From contig OY282370.1 in assembly GCA_958295745.1 (NCBI GenBank), positions 1,226,311 to 1,290,310 of the forward strand: a stretch of 64,000 nt of DNA, read 5' to 3'. Shown piece after piece: positions 27,378 through 35,604 of this stretch (the stretch's first letter is position 1; every line of letters begins with the position of its first letter). A model generated the notes under the pieces. The model ran no database searches and had not been told where the DNA came from. It was given only the letters and a program-made list of their open reading frames with translations. Position numbers and translations under genes: made by a program. Origin of the DNA: an uncultured Acidimicrobiia bacterium (GTDB taxonomy: Bacteria; Actinomycetota; Acidimicrobiia; Spongiisociales; Spongiisociaceae).

Positions 27378-27650
27378 AACGCGAAAACCGCCGCCATGCG
27401 CCGCCGCCCTCTGGGCCCAGCCCCCACCTCCACCGCTCAGATCGTTACCTCGGTACCGGCGCGTGGGCCGGGCTCCCGGCCTAGGGGCGCCGGGCGAGAA
27501 TCCCGATATGATCACCGCCCTCTCTAGAACTCGGCAGCGATGTTTATGTTTTGGTATCCAACACTATATAGCATATCTGTGACATGATCAACCCCCTTCT
27601 GGAACAAGCTACCCCGAATATCCAACTCGGTCCTGCAGGCCTCTCGTCGC
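27371..27650. repeat. ~275-bp direct repeat, copy 1
   Basis: Imperfect direct copy of 28786-29059. The last ~145 bp are nearly identical; the rest has substitutions and small indels. It fills most of the gap between the HigA-like stop and the first coiled-coil gene (27378-27869). It contains a minus-strand promoter-like pair, a GC hairpin at 27475-27494 and a 13-codon minus-strand mini-frame starting at 27585. No gene of normal length is credible here. The remaining 27651-27869 holds nothing I recognise. Confidence 0.85.
27563..27591 (-). promoter_or_regulatory. Sigma70-like promoter in repeat copy 1
   Basis: On the minus strand TTGATC (27591-27586) is followed after exactly 17 bp by TATAGT (27568-27563). 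The same pair with the same spacing is conserved in the second repeat copy. The predicted transcript would start near 27556 and run through the repeat's GC hairpin toward the convergent HigA-like gene. Confidence 0.4.
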
Positions 27651-27869
27651 CGCCGACCCACCGCTATGACCGGAACACACGAACTGCGAGGACGTCTATC
27701 ACACGCGCCGTCGCGGACAACCCCTTACCGCCCTGGACTCCGACAGATGAACCCTGCCTCGGCGCAGACGACCCAACCGCTCCGGCTATCTCAGATCTCA
27801 AGGTTGCGTACGCCGCCGGTCATCTTGCCGAGGAACAAGGAACAAGGACAACCTCCCCGAATATCACAC

Positions 27870-28220
27870 CTAGAGGTTGTTGTTGATCAGGATCGCCACC
27901 ACGCCGACGGTGGCGACATGCCCCGCCACTATCGCGCCGAACAGCCAGTAGGTGGCGGCGGAAAGGCGCCGCTCGAATTCGGTGGCTTGGCGTTCGGATT
28001 CGGTGGCTTGGCGTTCGAGGGCGACGCGGAAGTCGGCGGTTTGGCGTTCGCGGGCGGCGTTGTGCTCGGCGGCGTGGCGTTCAAGGGTGGCGGCGTGCTC
28101 GGCGGATTGGCGTTCGAGAGCAATCAGTATGTCGGAGACCGCCTGGGTGATCTCTCCCCGGAGTTCGGCTTTCGTAGTGTCGTCCTTGGCATCCACCAGC
28201 GCTTCTGTTACCGCCGTCAC
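27870..28220 (-). CDS. Small coiled-coil, tail-anchored protein (paralog A)
   Basis: A 116-residue protein of unknown function. After MTAVTEALVDAKDDTTKAEL it is a long charged helix rich in Glu, Arg and Ala, with the 11-residue units ALERQSAEHAA, TLERHAAEHNA, ARERQTADFRV and ALERQATESER, typical of a coiled coil. It ends in one hydrophobic segment (LFGAIVAGHVATVGVVAILI) and the tail NNNL. That predicts a coiled-coil protein anchored by its C-terminus; it resembles DUF1640-like proteins in shape only. The GTG at 28220 is chosen because AGGAGG lies 6 nt upstream; a TTG at 28226 abuts that site and is unlikely. It is a tandem duplicate of 28306-28611. Confidence 0.75.
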   Translation of the reverse strand: MTAVTEALVDAKDDTTKAELRGEITQAVSDILIALERQSAEHAATLERHAAEHNAARERQTADFRVALERQATESERQATEFERRLSAATYWLFGAIVAGHVATVGVVAILINNNL

Positions 28221-28249
28221 GTCCAACCTCCTTTCTAGGGGTACTTCCC

Positions 28250-28255
28250 ACTATA
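28250..28255 (-). promoter_or_regulatory. -10-like element before coiled-coil paralog A
   Basis: TATAGT on the minus strand inside a ~35-bp segment (ggtacttcccactatagcgg plus flank) that is repeated before paralog B at the same distance (~30 nt) from the GTG. No -35 match is evident. The conserved position before both genes is the support. Confidence 0.4.
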
Positions 28256-28305
28256 GCGGAGTCCTGGTCATCGGAGGGCGAGTGCCCCCGCTGCTTTTAG
28301 AGCAG

Positions 28306-28611
28306 TTAGAGGTTGTTGTTGATCAGGATCGCCAACACGCTGATGGTGGCGGCATGCCCCGCCAGTATCGCGCCGAGCAGCCGGTAGGTGGCGGTGGAGA
28401 TGCATCGCTCGATGGTGGCGGCGTGGCGTTCGAGGGCGGCGTGGATCTCGGCGGCGTGGCGTTCGAGGGCGGCGTGGAAGTCGGCGTTTTGGCGTTCGAG
28501 GGCGGCGTGGAAGTCGGCGTTTTGGCGTTCGAGGGCGGCGCGGCGCTCGGCGGTTATGCGTTCGAGGGTGGCGCGGCGTTCGGCGGTTATGCGTTCGAGG
28601 GTGGCGTTCAC
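28306..28611 (-). CDS. Small coiled-coil, tail-anchored protein (paralog B)
   Basis: A 101-residue paralog of the preceding gene. The N-terminal half is nearly pure 11-residue repeats (TLERITAERRA twice, ALERQNADFHA twice, ALERHAAEIHA), a regular Glu/Arg/Ala coiled coil whose repeats are also near-identical in DNA. The C-terminus RLLGAILAGHAATISVLAIL, then INNNL, matches paralog A. The GTG start at 28611 has GAGG about 9 nt upstream. The two genes share promoter-like and leader segments, so they arose by tandem duplication together with their control regions. Function unknown. The conserved element is the membrane tail, while coil length varies. Confidence 0.75.
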   Translation of the reverse strand: MNATLERITAERRATLERITAERRAALERQNADFHAALERQNADFHAALERHAAEIHAALERHAATIERCISTATYRLLGAILAGHAATISVLAILINNNL

Positions 28612-28640
28612 GCCCGAACCTCTTTCTTGGGGTACTTCCC

Positions 28641-28646
28641 ACTATA
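28641..28646 (-). promoter_or_regulatory. -10-like element before coiled-coil paralog B
   Basis: TATAGT on the minus strand, in the second copy of the ~35-bp segment found before paralog A. It would give a leader of about 23 nt, as for A. Confidence 0.4.
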
Positions 28647-28785
28647 GCGGAGTCCCGGTCATCGGAGGGTTGGCGCCTCCGGTGCTTTTGGGAGCGGTTG
28701 CAGGCCTCCGGCTATCCCGGCGGGGCTGATTGGAGGCCCGAATCGGAGCAGTAGGGAAGGGTCCGGTGGATCCTCGGCAATATCA

Positions 28786-29059
28786 CAGCTAGAACGCGAA
28801 AATCGCAACCACGCGCCGCCGCCCTCCGGGCCCAGCCCCCACCTCCACCGCTCAGATCGTTATCTTGGTACCGGCGCGTGGGCCGGGTCCCGGCCTGGGG
28901 GGCCGGGCGGGATCCCGATATGATCACCGCCCTCTCTAGAACTCGGCAGCGATGTTTATGTTTTGGTATCCAACACTATATAGCATATCTGTGACATGAT
29001 CAACCCCCTTCTGGAACAAGCTGCCCCGAATATCCAACTCGGTCCTGCAGGCCTCTCGC
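28786..29059. repeat. ~275-bp direct repeat, copy 2
   Basis: Second copy of the element at 27371-27650. Together the copies bracket the two coiled-coil genes. It fills much of the 583-bp gap 28612-29194. It contains a GC hairpin at 28889-28907 (CCCGGCC, loop, GGCCGGG). The copy 1 hairpin uses different bases but still pairs, hinting at selection for structure. The rest of the gap (28647-28785, 29060-29194) shows nothing recognisable. Confidence 0.85.
28975..29003 (-). promoter_or_regulatory. Sigma70-like promoter in repeat copy 2
   Basis: TTGATC (29003-28998), 17-bp spacer, TATAGT (28980-28975) on the minus strand. The predicted start near 28968 lies some 350 nt before paralog B, so it could drive a leader RNA or a small RNA rather than the gene directly. 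Confidence 0.4.
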
Positions 29060-29194
29060 CGCCGACGCCGCCTCGACCCCCGACGTTCCGGATGGGGGCA
29101 AGCCGACGCGGGCGGGCCGGTCTTCGAAGCCCGCCTCCGGCAGGCGAGGCCGGTTTCGCACGGAAACATAGCCCTATCCCTTGGAACCACCCAT

Positions 29195-31678
29195 CTAGAC
29201 GTCCAGGGCGCGGACTAGGAAAGAAGCGATCTGGCCGCGGAGCACCGGGGCGTCGGGGCAGTAGTTGCGGCCCGGCCCCTTCGAGCAGCCCCGGGTGACC
29301 CCGGCGGCGAGCACACCCTCCACCGCGGCGGAGTAGGACGCCTCGGGCGGCGCGTCGGCGAACACCCCGGCCGGCGCCGGCACCGCGGCGATGCCGTCGA
29401 AAGCCCTGGTGAGGAACACCGCCATCTGGGCCCGCGTCACCGCCTCGTCGGGCCGGAAGGTCCCGTCGTCGAAGCCGCCGGTGATCCCCAGCTCCGCCAG
29501 CTTCTCCACGTAGGGCCGGTACCACGCGTCGGCGGCCACGTCGGGAAACGGCGGCCGGCCGGCGCCCCCTTCCCCGTCCCCGACCGTTTCGCCCGTCGCG
29601 AGCACGAGGAACTTGGCCATCTGGGCCCGCGTCACCGGCCGGTCCGGGCAGTACCGCTTCCGCGCCGGGTCGCAGCCTCCCGTAACCCCCAGCTCGACCA
29701 GCCTCTCGATGCTCGCCTCATGCGCGCTGCCGTCGTCGTCGGCGAAGGTTCCCTCGTAGGGGTTGGCAACCCACACCCTGAAGCTGTCGCCGACCCGCTC
29801 GGTCACCTCCACCCGGAACCCCTCGACCGTCAGCTCCTCGCCCGGCCCGTACACGTGGTCCGTCAGCTCCTCGACCGGGCGGTCGTCCTCCAATCCGGGC
29901 GGGGGGACCTGGCGGGTGCGCCGGTTTGCCGAGGTGCACGGGAACCGGTCCTGTTCCTGGGGCGCGGCGGCCGCATCGCAGGCGGAGGCCCGCTGGTCGA
30001 TCAGGTAGACCTCGACGCCTTCGGCGGGGAGGCCGGCGTCGTAGCCCTTGGCGACGCGGGCGCCCAGCGAGACGAAGCGGCCCGGCCCGCCCGCCGGGAG
30101 TGCGAGCATCTGGAGGCCCTCCCCGCCCACCGGGCCCAGCAGGTAACCGGCGGACCGATCGCCGTGGACCGCCGCGTCGTCCGGATCGATCCAACCCGCC
30201 GCATACCTGTTCACCGCGATAGTGCCCACCACGAGCCCGTTCATCCCCAGGCCGGGATCGTCGGGGCCGCCGCTGACCATGTCCATGGGGTTGTTGTACT
30301 CGTCCTCGTCGGATGCGCCGGAATCGTCGGCCCCCAGACCGAACGAGTGCGGCCACCCCAGGGCGTGGCCTATCTCGTGGGCCGCGGTGTCGAGACCCAC
30401 ATGATCCGGATGGAGGCAACGATCGCAATAGGCCGATATCGGCAGCACCGCGCCGGCCCTCAGCCACAGGAACCGCCGGTTCTCCGGGAAGGGCTGGGCG
30501 TCGATCTGCCAGAGCCCGTCCTCGTGGGCGCTCGCGTACCTTCCTTGAGAACCGGAACTCCACTTCGTGTTCTTGTCGAGGACGATCAGAGCCCCGTCCG
30601 CCCCGCCCTCTGAGGCCTCGGCGACCTTGTCCTCGCACCCGTACCCGTCCGCACCGTCCGACGAAACCCCGGCGTCGGCCCGGACCGCCCCGCCCTCTAC
30701 GAACTCCGGCCGGTATCTGCCCTCCGACAGCCATGAGAAATACGGTGTGACCTGCTCGTTGAGCAGGGCTGCCGTGTTCTTGGGATCGATGATCTCGCCG
30801 CCGTCCGCCGCGTCGCACACCCAGACCTCCCAGGTATCGGTCCCGAGCGAATCGGCCCGGGCGTACCGATGGCCGGCGATGAGGCCGAGCGGGTCGAAAT
30901 CTTCCCGGTTGGCCGTAGACAGCTCCGAAGCGAACAGCCCCCGGCCTTCCCGGTTCACCGCCGCCGCGATCACTCGGTACAGCCTGTAGTTCTCCAGCCC
31001 CGTGATGGTGTGGCTTCCGGCGTCGGCGGGCAGCGCCCCGCCCGACCTCGTCCACGAACCGGCCGCAACCGAACCGGCCGCATCCGAACCGGCCGTCCGA
31101 TACCAGACTTCGTAACCCTCGACCGGCGCCCCGCCGCGGTCGGCCGGCGGCGCCCAGGCCACCGTCACCGAGCCGAGGCCCTCTCCCACAGTGCGCAGCT
31201 CGCTCGGTGGGTCCGGCGGACGGGCGCCGCCCAGACCGGCGCCGGGGCGGGCCAGCACGACGTCTTCGGACCAGCCGCCGTCCAGCGTCATCACCGTTAC
31301 CTCGTACCAGACGCCGTTGTCGAGACCCGAGACCGTACCTTCGCGGGCGCCCCCGCCGAGGTCCCCTCCGACCAGGTAATAGTAAGAGCCGCCCACCGCC
31401 GGCTCGGACCCGGGTTCGACAGCCGCCCGGCGGTAGAGCACCCGGTATCCCGTCGGAGGCGGGCGGCCCTCCTCTGGCTCGGGCGCATCCCAGACCACCG
31501 TCACCGACTCCTCCCCCGCGTCCACTGCCCGCACGTTGGCGGGCCCGGCGGGCGGCTCGGGATCATCGGACTGCGCCGGGGCGGCCGCCGGGAGGAAGAG
31601 CATCGCCGCCGCCGCGGCCAGCACCGCCGCCCGCCGCCGCCGCCCGGACCCGGCCGAGCAACGGAACGAAGACGTCAC
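29195..31678 (-). CDS. Secreted metzincin-like zinc protease with FN3 and SLH domains
   Basis: About 827 residues. A signal peptide (RRRRAAVLAAAAAMLFLPAA, cleavage near AQS) is followed by two fibronectin type III domains (about 45-155 and 165-270) and a catalytic region with HEIGHALGWPH at 434-444. This is the HExxHxxGxxH zinc site of metzincins, and NPMDM shortly after is a plausible Met-turn. The last ~180 residues are three SLH repeats (GGCDPARKRYCPDRPVTRAQ, GGFDDGTFRPDEAVTRAQMA, RGCSKGPGRNYCPDAPVLRG) that bind cell-wall polymers. The third has Leu-Arg in place of the usual Thr-Arg. The GTG at 31678 is chosen because it starts the signal peptide just past the upstream aminotransferase stop. 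Role inferred: cell-wall-bound extracellular protease. Confidence 0.85.
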   Translation of the reverse strand: MTSSFRCSAGSGRRRRAAVLAAAAAMLFLPAAAPAQSDDPEPPAGPANVRAVDAGEESVTVVWDAPEPEEGRPPPTGYRVLYRRAAVEPGSEPAVGGSYYYLVGGDLGGGAREGTVSGLDNGVWYEVTVMTLDGGWSEDVVLARPGAGLGGARPPDPPSELRTVGEGLGSVTVAWAPPADRGGAPVEGYEVWYRTAGSDAAGSVAAGSWTRSGGALPADAGSHTITGLENYRLYRVIAAAVNREGRGLFASELSTANREDFDPLGLIAGHRYARADSLGTDTWEVWVCDAADGGEIIDPKNTAALLNEQVTPYFSWLSEGRYRPEFVEGGAVRADAGVSSDGADGYGCEDKVAEASEGGADGALIVLDKNTKWSSGSQGRYASAHEDGLWQIDAQPFPENRRFLWLRAGAVLPISAYCDRCLHPDHVGLDTAAHEIGHALGWPHSFGLGADDSGASDEDEYNNPMDMVSGGPDDPGLGMNGLVVGTIAVNRYAAGWIDPDDAAVHGDRSAGYLLGPVGGEGLQMLALPAGGPGRFVSLGARVAKGYDAGLPAEGVEVYLIDQRASACDAAAAPQEQDRFPCTSANRRTRQVPPPGLEDDRPVEELTDHVYGPGEELTVEGFRVEVTERVGDSFRVWVANPYEGTFADDDGSAHEASIERLVELGVTGGCDPARKRYCPDRPVTRAQMAKFLVLATGETVGDGEGGAGRPPFPDVAADAWYRPYVEKLAELGITGGFDDGTFRPDEAVTRAQMAVFLTRAFDGIAAVPAPAGVFADAPPEASYSAAVEGVLAAGVTRGCSKGPGRNYCPDAPVLRGQIASFLVRALDV

Positions 31679-31752
31679 GTATACGTCCCGGCGCGGCGGC
31701 CCGATGTGCGGCCTGGTGCTGCGGCCTAGTGTGCGGCCCCGATGGGCCGGCC

Positions 31753-33120
31753 TCATGCCAACAGGCCCTCGGCGCGCAGCTCGGACTCCACCCGCTCCAG
31801 GCTCTGTTGGATTACCTCTACCACCCAAACGCCCTCCTCGGCGGTCATGACCAGCGGCGGCGACAGGATCACATGCCGGCGGAGGGGGCGCACGATCAGG
31901 CCCCGGCTGCGGCAGTGGGCCTCCACCCGGCCCGCCGCTCCGGTCTCGGGCGGGAAGGTCTCCCGGGTGTTCTTGTCCGCCACCAGCTCGACCGCGGCCA
32001 TGAAGCCCATCCCCCGCACCTCTCCCACCAGAGGCGACCCGCCGAGATCGCGCAGCCGGTCCTGGAACCCGGCCCCCACCCGGTCCACGCGCCCGCAGAT
32101 GTCCTCCCGCTCCATGATCTCGATGTTCATCAGCCCGGCCGCGCAGCACACCGGATGCCCCGAATGAGTGAACCCGTGGGCGTATACGGCGGAGGGGTCG
32201 GCGGAGCTGCTGATCACCTCGTAGATCCGGTCGGACACCAGAGCGGCCGCCAGCGGCTGGTACCCCGAGCTGATCCCCTTGCCCAGGGTGATCACGTCGG
32301 CTTCCATCCCGAACACCGGCTCGGCCGCCATGAAATGGCCCAACCGTCCGAACCCGGTCACCACCTCGTCGGCGATCACGAAGATGTCGTTGGCCCGGCA
32401 TATCTCCACCATCCGGGCGTGGTAACCCTCAGGAGGCACGATCACCCCGCCCGCCCCCAGGATCGGTTCGAGGATGAAGCAGGCGATGTTGTCGGCGCCC
32501 AGCCGGGTGATGAGCCGCTCCATTTCGTCCCCCAGGTAGTCGACGAAATGGCCGCCTTCGAGGCCCTCGGGGGCGCGGTAGGGGTAGGGCGAGGCGGCCC
32601 GATGGACCACGTCCACCACATGGAACAGGTCGTGGTAGTTGCCGCCGGAGAAGGTCAGCGAGGCCGCCAGATAGGTAGAGCCGTGATAGGAGTTGTCGAC
32701 GCTGATCACGAAGCGCTTGCTGTCCCGCCCCTGCAGCCGGAAGTAGTGGTGGACGGTGCGCACCGCCGTCTCGTTGGCGATCGACCCGCCGGTGCTGAAG
32801 AAGACCCGGTTGAAGCCGTCGGGGGCCAGCTCCGTGAGCTTGGCGGCCAGCTCGGCGGAGGGCAGGTTGGCGTTGCGGGCGAAGATCTGCCCGTAGCTCA
32901 TCCGTCCGGCCTGTTCCCGGATGGCCTCCACCATCTCCTCCCGCCCGTAGCCGACGTTGACGCACCACAGGCCGGCGTTGGCGTCGAACAGGCGGTTGCC
33001 GCGGGCGTCCTCCAGATAGCACCCGTCGCCGCCCACGTACATGTCGTCCGGGGTGACCTCGGTGGCGGCCAGTTGGCTGAAGGGGTGGATGACGTGGGCG
33101 CGGTCCTGCCCGATGGCCAA
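31753..33120 (-). CDS. Class III (omega) PLP-dependent aminotransferase
   Basis: A 455-residue fold-type I aminotransferase of class III, the usual length. Motifs: STGGSIANETAV (phosphate/PLP cup, 109-120), NSYHGSTY (143-150), EPILGAGG (218-225), DEVVTGFGR (Asp251 pairs with the pyridine N) and LGKGISSGYQPL with the PLP lysine at 281. Members transfer amino groups between omega-amino acids or amines and pyruvate or 2-oxoglutarate; substrate cannot be read from sequence. The N-terminus RAHVIHPFSQ matches family starts. The only good in-frame start is the TTG at 33120, 20 nt after the hydrolase stop; its ribosome-binding site is weak, so translation may be coupled. Same-strand order is hydrolase, aminotransferase, protease. 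Confidence 0.88.
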   Translation of the reverse strand: MAIGQDRAHVIHPFSQLAATEVTPDDMYVGGDGCYLEDARGNRLFDANAGLWCVNVGYGREEMVEAIREQAGRMSYGQIFARNANLPSAELAAKLTELAPDGFNRVFFSTGGSIANETAVRTVHHYFRLQGRDSKRFVISVDNSYHGSTYLAASLTFSGGNYHDLFHVVDVVHRAASPYPYRAPEGLEGGHFVDYLGDEMERLITRLGADNIACFILEPILGAGGVIVPPEGYHARMVEICRANDIFVIADEVVTGFGRLGHFMAAEPVFGMEADVITLGKGISSGYQPLAAALVSDRIYEVISSSADPSAVYAHGFTHSGHPVCCAAGLMNIEIMEREDICGRVDRVGAGFQDRLRDLGGSPLVGEVRGMGFMAAVELVADKNTRETFPPETGAAGRVEAHCRSRGLIVRPLRRHVILSPPLVMTAEEGVWVVEVIQQSLERVESELRAEGLLA

Positions 33121-33140
33121 GCGGTAGGAGGCGTCCGAGC

Positions 33141-35189
33141 TCAGAGGAACCCCCGCGGCGTCGAGCAGTACCAGGTCCGAGAGAAGCGGAGCATCCCGTC
33201 GGTGCGCACCTCCACCGCGGTGACCCCATGGAAGTCGTCGCGGCCGCCGGACACGCGGCTGGTCGTCTTGACCTCGGTGGCGGAGGCGCCGTGGTCCACC
33301 TCGAAGCGATAGTCCGATTCGACGCTGGAGCGGGCCGGGTCCGTCCGGTCGGCGGACGCCCGGAACTCGACGTGCGTGTAGACCCGGGAACCGTTGTCGT
33401 GGACGGCGCCGCCGCCCAGGGAGATAACCGCGCCTACCTTGGCGCCGGACAGGTCCTCCACCATCTCCCAACGGAGGGGTTCGGCGGCGCCCAACGGCTC
33501 GGGCAGTGGATGGGCGGGCCGGTAGTCGGGGGCTGGGAGGCCGGAGTCGGACCGCCCCACCACCGGGAGGGTGATCCGCGAAGGGTGATCGGCGTCCATG
33601 TGAAGGGTGTTGACGGCCTGTTCCGGCAGCGGCCACACCAGGGGGAAATCGGAGCTCGAGACCAGCACCCCGATCCGGTGACCGGCCCCGAACACGTAGG
33701 AGGCGGGTTCCATCTCGATGTTCAGCTCGTACACCCGCCCCGGTTCGAGGGGTTCGGGCTCGGTGCGGGAGTTTCGCTGGGAGGCGTTCCGGATGACCCT
33801 GGACACGAGCGCCCAGGGGCCGTCCGGATGGACATCCACCAGCTTGACCGAGAAGGCGGTCACTTCGGCGGTCGAGGAGACGAACAGGGACGCTTGGGGG
33901 AAGCCGGTCGCCTCGAGGTCGGCCTCGAGGGGAGGCCCCATGAACACGAGCGAGGCGGCCGCCTCCCGGCGCTGATCGAGGGGCAGCCCGGTGTCCTGGC
34001 CGAATCCGGTGATCAGCCCCATCGTCGAGAAACCCACCGCCGGGTCGTAGTCGTAGGAGACGCTCCCGCCGCCGCCCGCCCCGGTCTCGGCCCCGGTCTC
34101 GGCCCCGGGCGCATCCTCCGAGAGCCGCCCGTCCGACCGGAGATAGAATGTCTCGGCCTCGGCCCTGGCCAAGGGCCACTCGCCCTCGCTGCGCCAGCAA
34201 CCGGCGGCGGTCTCCCTCCTGGCGGCGGGTTCGTCGTAACCCCGCACCCACACGGCGATGGGAGGTTCGTCGGCGATGCCGGTGTCCTCCCCCTTCAGGT
34301 GAAGGTCGAACCACCGGACGATCTCGTGGAGGTGGTCCACCCGCGGCCCCGGAGAACCTATGTTGGGGGCGATGTGCAAATAGGGGCCCATCATCAGCTT
34401 CTTGGGGACGCCGGGCGCCAGCCCCCGGTAGATGTGGAAGGGGTCCGACACGAAGATGTCGTGCCAACCGCCGATGATGAAGGCGGCGCACCGGATGTTC
34501 CCGAGTCCGTACCGGACCGATCCCTCATGCCATACCGGGCCGTCCACCGGGTTGCTCATCCAGGTGTTCAACCAGGGCCGGTTGCCGGCCAGATGCTCCT
34601 CCCATATCTCCAGCCAGGCGCCCTCCGGGTCGGCGGCCGGGGGCGCTCCGGCCAGCGCGGTCATCATGGCGTTGTAGGCCCCCGACCAGATGGAAGTCTG
34701 CCACATCCCTCCGGGGTGGCTGTTCTCGTAGAGGTCCCACCCCGCATAGATCGGTGCGATGGCCTTCAGGTGCGGGGGGGCTTGGGCGGCGGTGAGGAGG
34801 GCCGAGTAGCCGCCGTAGGACACCCCTGTCATCGCCACCGACCCGTCGCACCACGGCTGGGTGGCCAGCCACTCCACCGCGTCGTAGCCGTCCTCCCATT
34901 CCTGGAGGCGCAGCATCCGGTCGCACACCCCTCCCGAAGCGCCCGTCCCGCGCACGTCGAGCAGGGCGGTGATATATCCGTGGGCGGCGAAGTAGTCGGC
35001 GCGGGGAACGGTGAGCGCCCGGAGCATGTCGTCCTTGCGGTACGGGTAGTACTTGATGATGACGGGGGCCGGGTCGTCCGTCTCGGGCAGGAACAGGTCG
35101 CAGGACAGCTCCACCCCGTCCCGCATCGGTATGCGGACGTTGGGCCGGGTTCGCGCCGGGGCGGGTCTTTCCTCGAGCCAGGCGGTCAT
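33141..35189 (-). CDS. CocE/NonD-family (peptidase S15-like) alpha/beta hydrolase
   Basis: A 682-residue hydrolase of the X-Pro dipeptidyl-peptidase/CocE family, acting on esters or amides. The nucleophile elbow is TGVSYGGYSA (Ser124), with acid in GGWHDIF (Asp244) and base in GPYLHIA (His272). An oxyanion Tyr may lie in KYYPYRKDD. The C-terminal half is the jelly-roll domain typical of the family (SYVFGAGHRIGVLVSSSDFP). No signal peptide, so cytoplasmic. It is the first gene of the minus-strand trio with the aminotransferase and the protease. An amide- or ester-bearing amine substrate feeding the aminotransferase is a reasonable but unproven link. No strong ribosome-binding site is seen before the ATG. 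Confidence 0.88.
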   Translation of the reverse strand: MTAWLEERPAPARTRPNVRIPMRDGVELSCDLFLPETDDPAPVIIKYYPYRKDDMLRALTVPRADYFAAHGYITALLDVRGTGASGGVCDRMLRLQEWEDGYDAVEWLATQPWCDGSVAMTGVSYGGYSALLTAAQAPPHLKAIAPIYAGWDLYENSHPGGMWQTSIWSGAYNAMMTALAGAPPAADPEGAWLEIWEEHLAGNRPWLNTWMSNPVDGPVWHEGSVRYGLGNIRCAAFIIGGWHDIFVSDPFHIYRGLAPGVPKKLMMGPYLHIAPNIGSPGPRVDHLHEIVRWFDLHLKGEDTGIADEPPIAVWVRGYDEPAARRETAAGCWRSEGEWPLARAEAETFYLRSDGRLSEDAPGAETGAETGAGGGGSVSYDYDPAVGFSTMGLITGFGQDTGLPLDQRREAAASLVFMGPPLEADLEATGFPQASLFVSSTAEVTAFSVKLVDVHPDGPWALVSRVIRNASQRNSRTEPEPLEPGRVYELNIEMEPASYVFGAGHRIGVLVSSSDFPLVWPLPEQAVNTLHMDADHPSRITLPVVGRSDSGLPAPDYRPAHPLPEPLGAAEPLRWEMVEDLSGAKVGAVISLGGGAVHDNGSRVYTHVEFRASADRTDPARSSVESDYRFEVDHGASATEVKTTSRVSGGRDDFHGVTAVEVRTDGMLRFSRTWYCSTPRGFL

Positions 35190-35210
35190 GGGTCAGGAGA
35201 CTACACCGGG

Positions 35211-35412
35211 GTGTCGAATGTTCCCCGCCGTGCAGGTCTTCGGGCTTGTACTGGCGGGGATTATCTATGTTTCGAGGGGGCCCGGTTGGGGGGTGGATGG
35301 GTCATGCGTCGCTTGCCCGTCCGTCCTCGACCCGCCTATAATGGTGTCGAATGTTCCCCGCCGTCCGAGTCTCCGACTCGCACTGGCGGGGATTTATCTA
35401 TATGGCAAGGCC
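35211..35412. repeat. Two copies of a ~70-bp hairpin-forming intergenic repeat
   Basis: The segments at about 35211-35280 and 35343-35408 share gtgtcgaatgttccccgccg at one end and ctggcggggat(t)tatctat at the other. Each folds with CCCCGCC pairing to GGCGGGG; the second also has an inner GAGTC/GACTC pair. They lie upstream of the CocE-type hydrolase gene. Function unknown; an intergenic repetitive-element class is plausible. Confidence 0.6.
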
Positions 35413-35584
35413 CCCTAAGAGGGCGCGCGGATAGGTGCTCACCTGGGAAAACACTGCTTGCGGCGGTTGATGAGCCCACAGCCATAGCCAGGGGTTCCGA
35501 ACTGGATCCTGACCGGCGTCTACGAACAGAAACGGCCGCGGTCCGCCTATCCGCTAAGCCGAGGTTTTTCGCGTTCTCCCGCCG

Positions 35585-35604
35585 AAAAACCCGGCTTCGC
35601 CGGG
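35585..35604 (-). terminator. Rho-independent terminator (minus strand)
   Basis: CCCGGC-GAA-GCCGGG followed by TTTTT on the minus strand: a perfect 6-bp GC stem with a 3-nt loop and a T run. It could end a transcript from the promoter-like pair at 35840-35812 or read-through from the giant gene at 36143-42430. Confidence 0.6.

Noticed and set aside
27584-27886. Two similar 100-codon frames (27584-27886 and 28996-29298) starting MINPLLEQA
   Set aside because: Similarity exists only where they lie in the duplicated repeat and ends with it; the rest differs. The second also runs into the protease gene antisense.
31679-32401. N-terminal extension of the protease into the aminotransferase gene
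   Set aside because: It would place a signal peptide in mid-protein and overlap a conserved enzyme. The GTG at 31678 gives a normal secreted start.
33100-34491. Much longer aminotransferase start inside the hydrolase gene
   Set aside because: The extension is antisense-type Arg/Gly-rich sequence overlapping the hydrolase by over 1.3 kb. The family N-terminus begins at RAHVIHP, so the TTG at 33120 fits.
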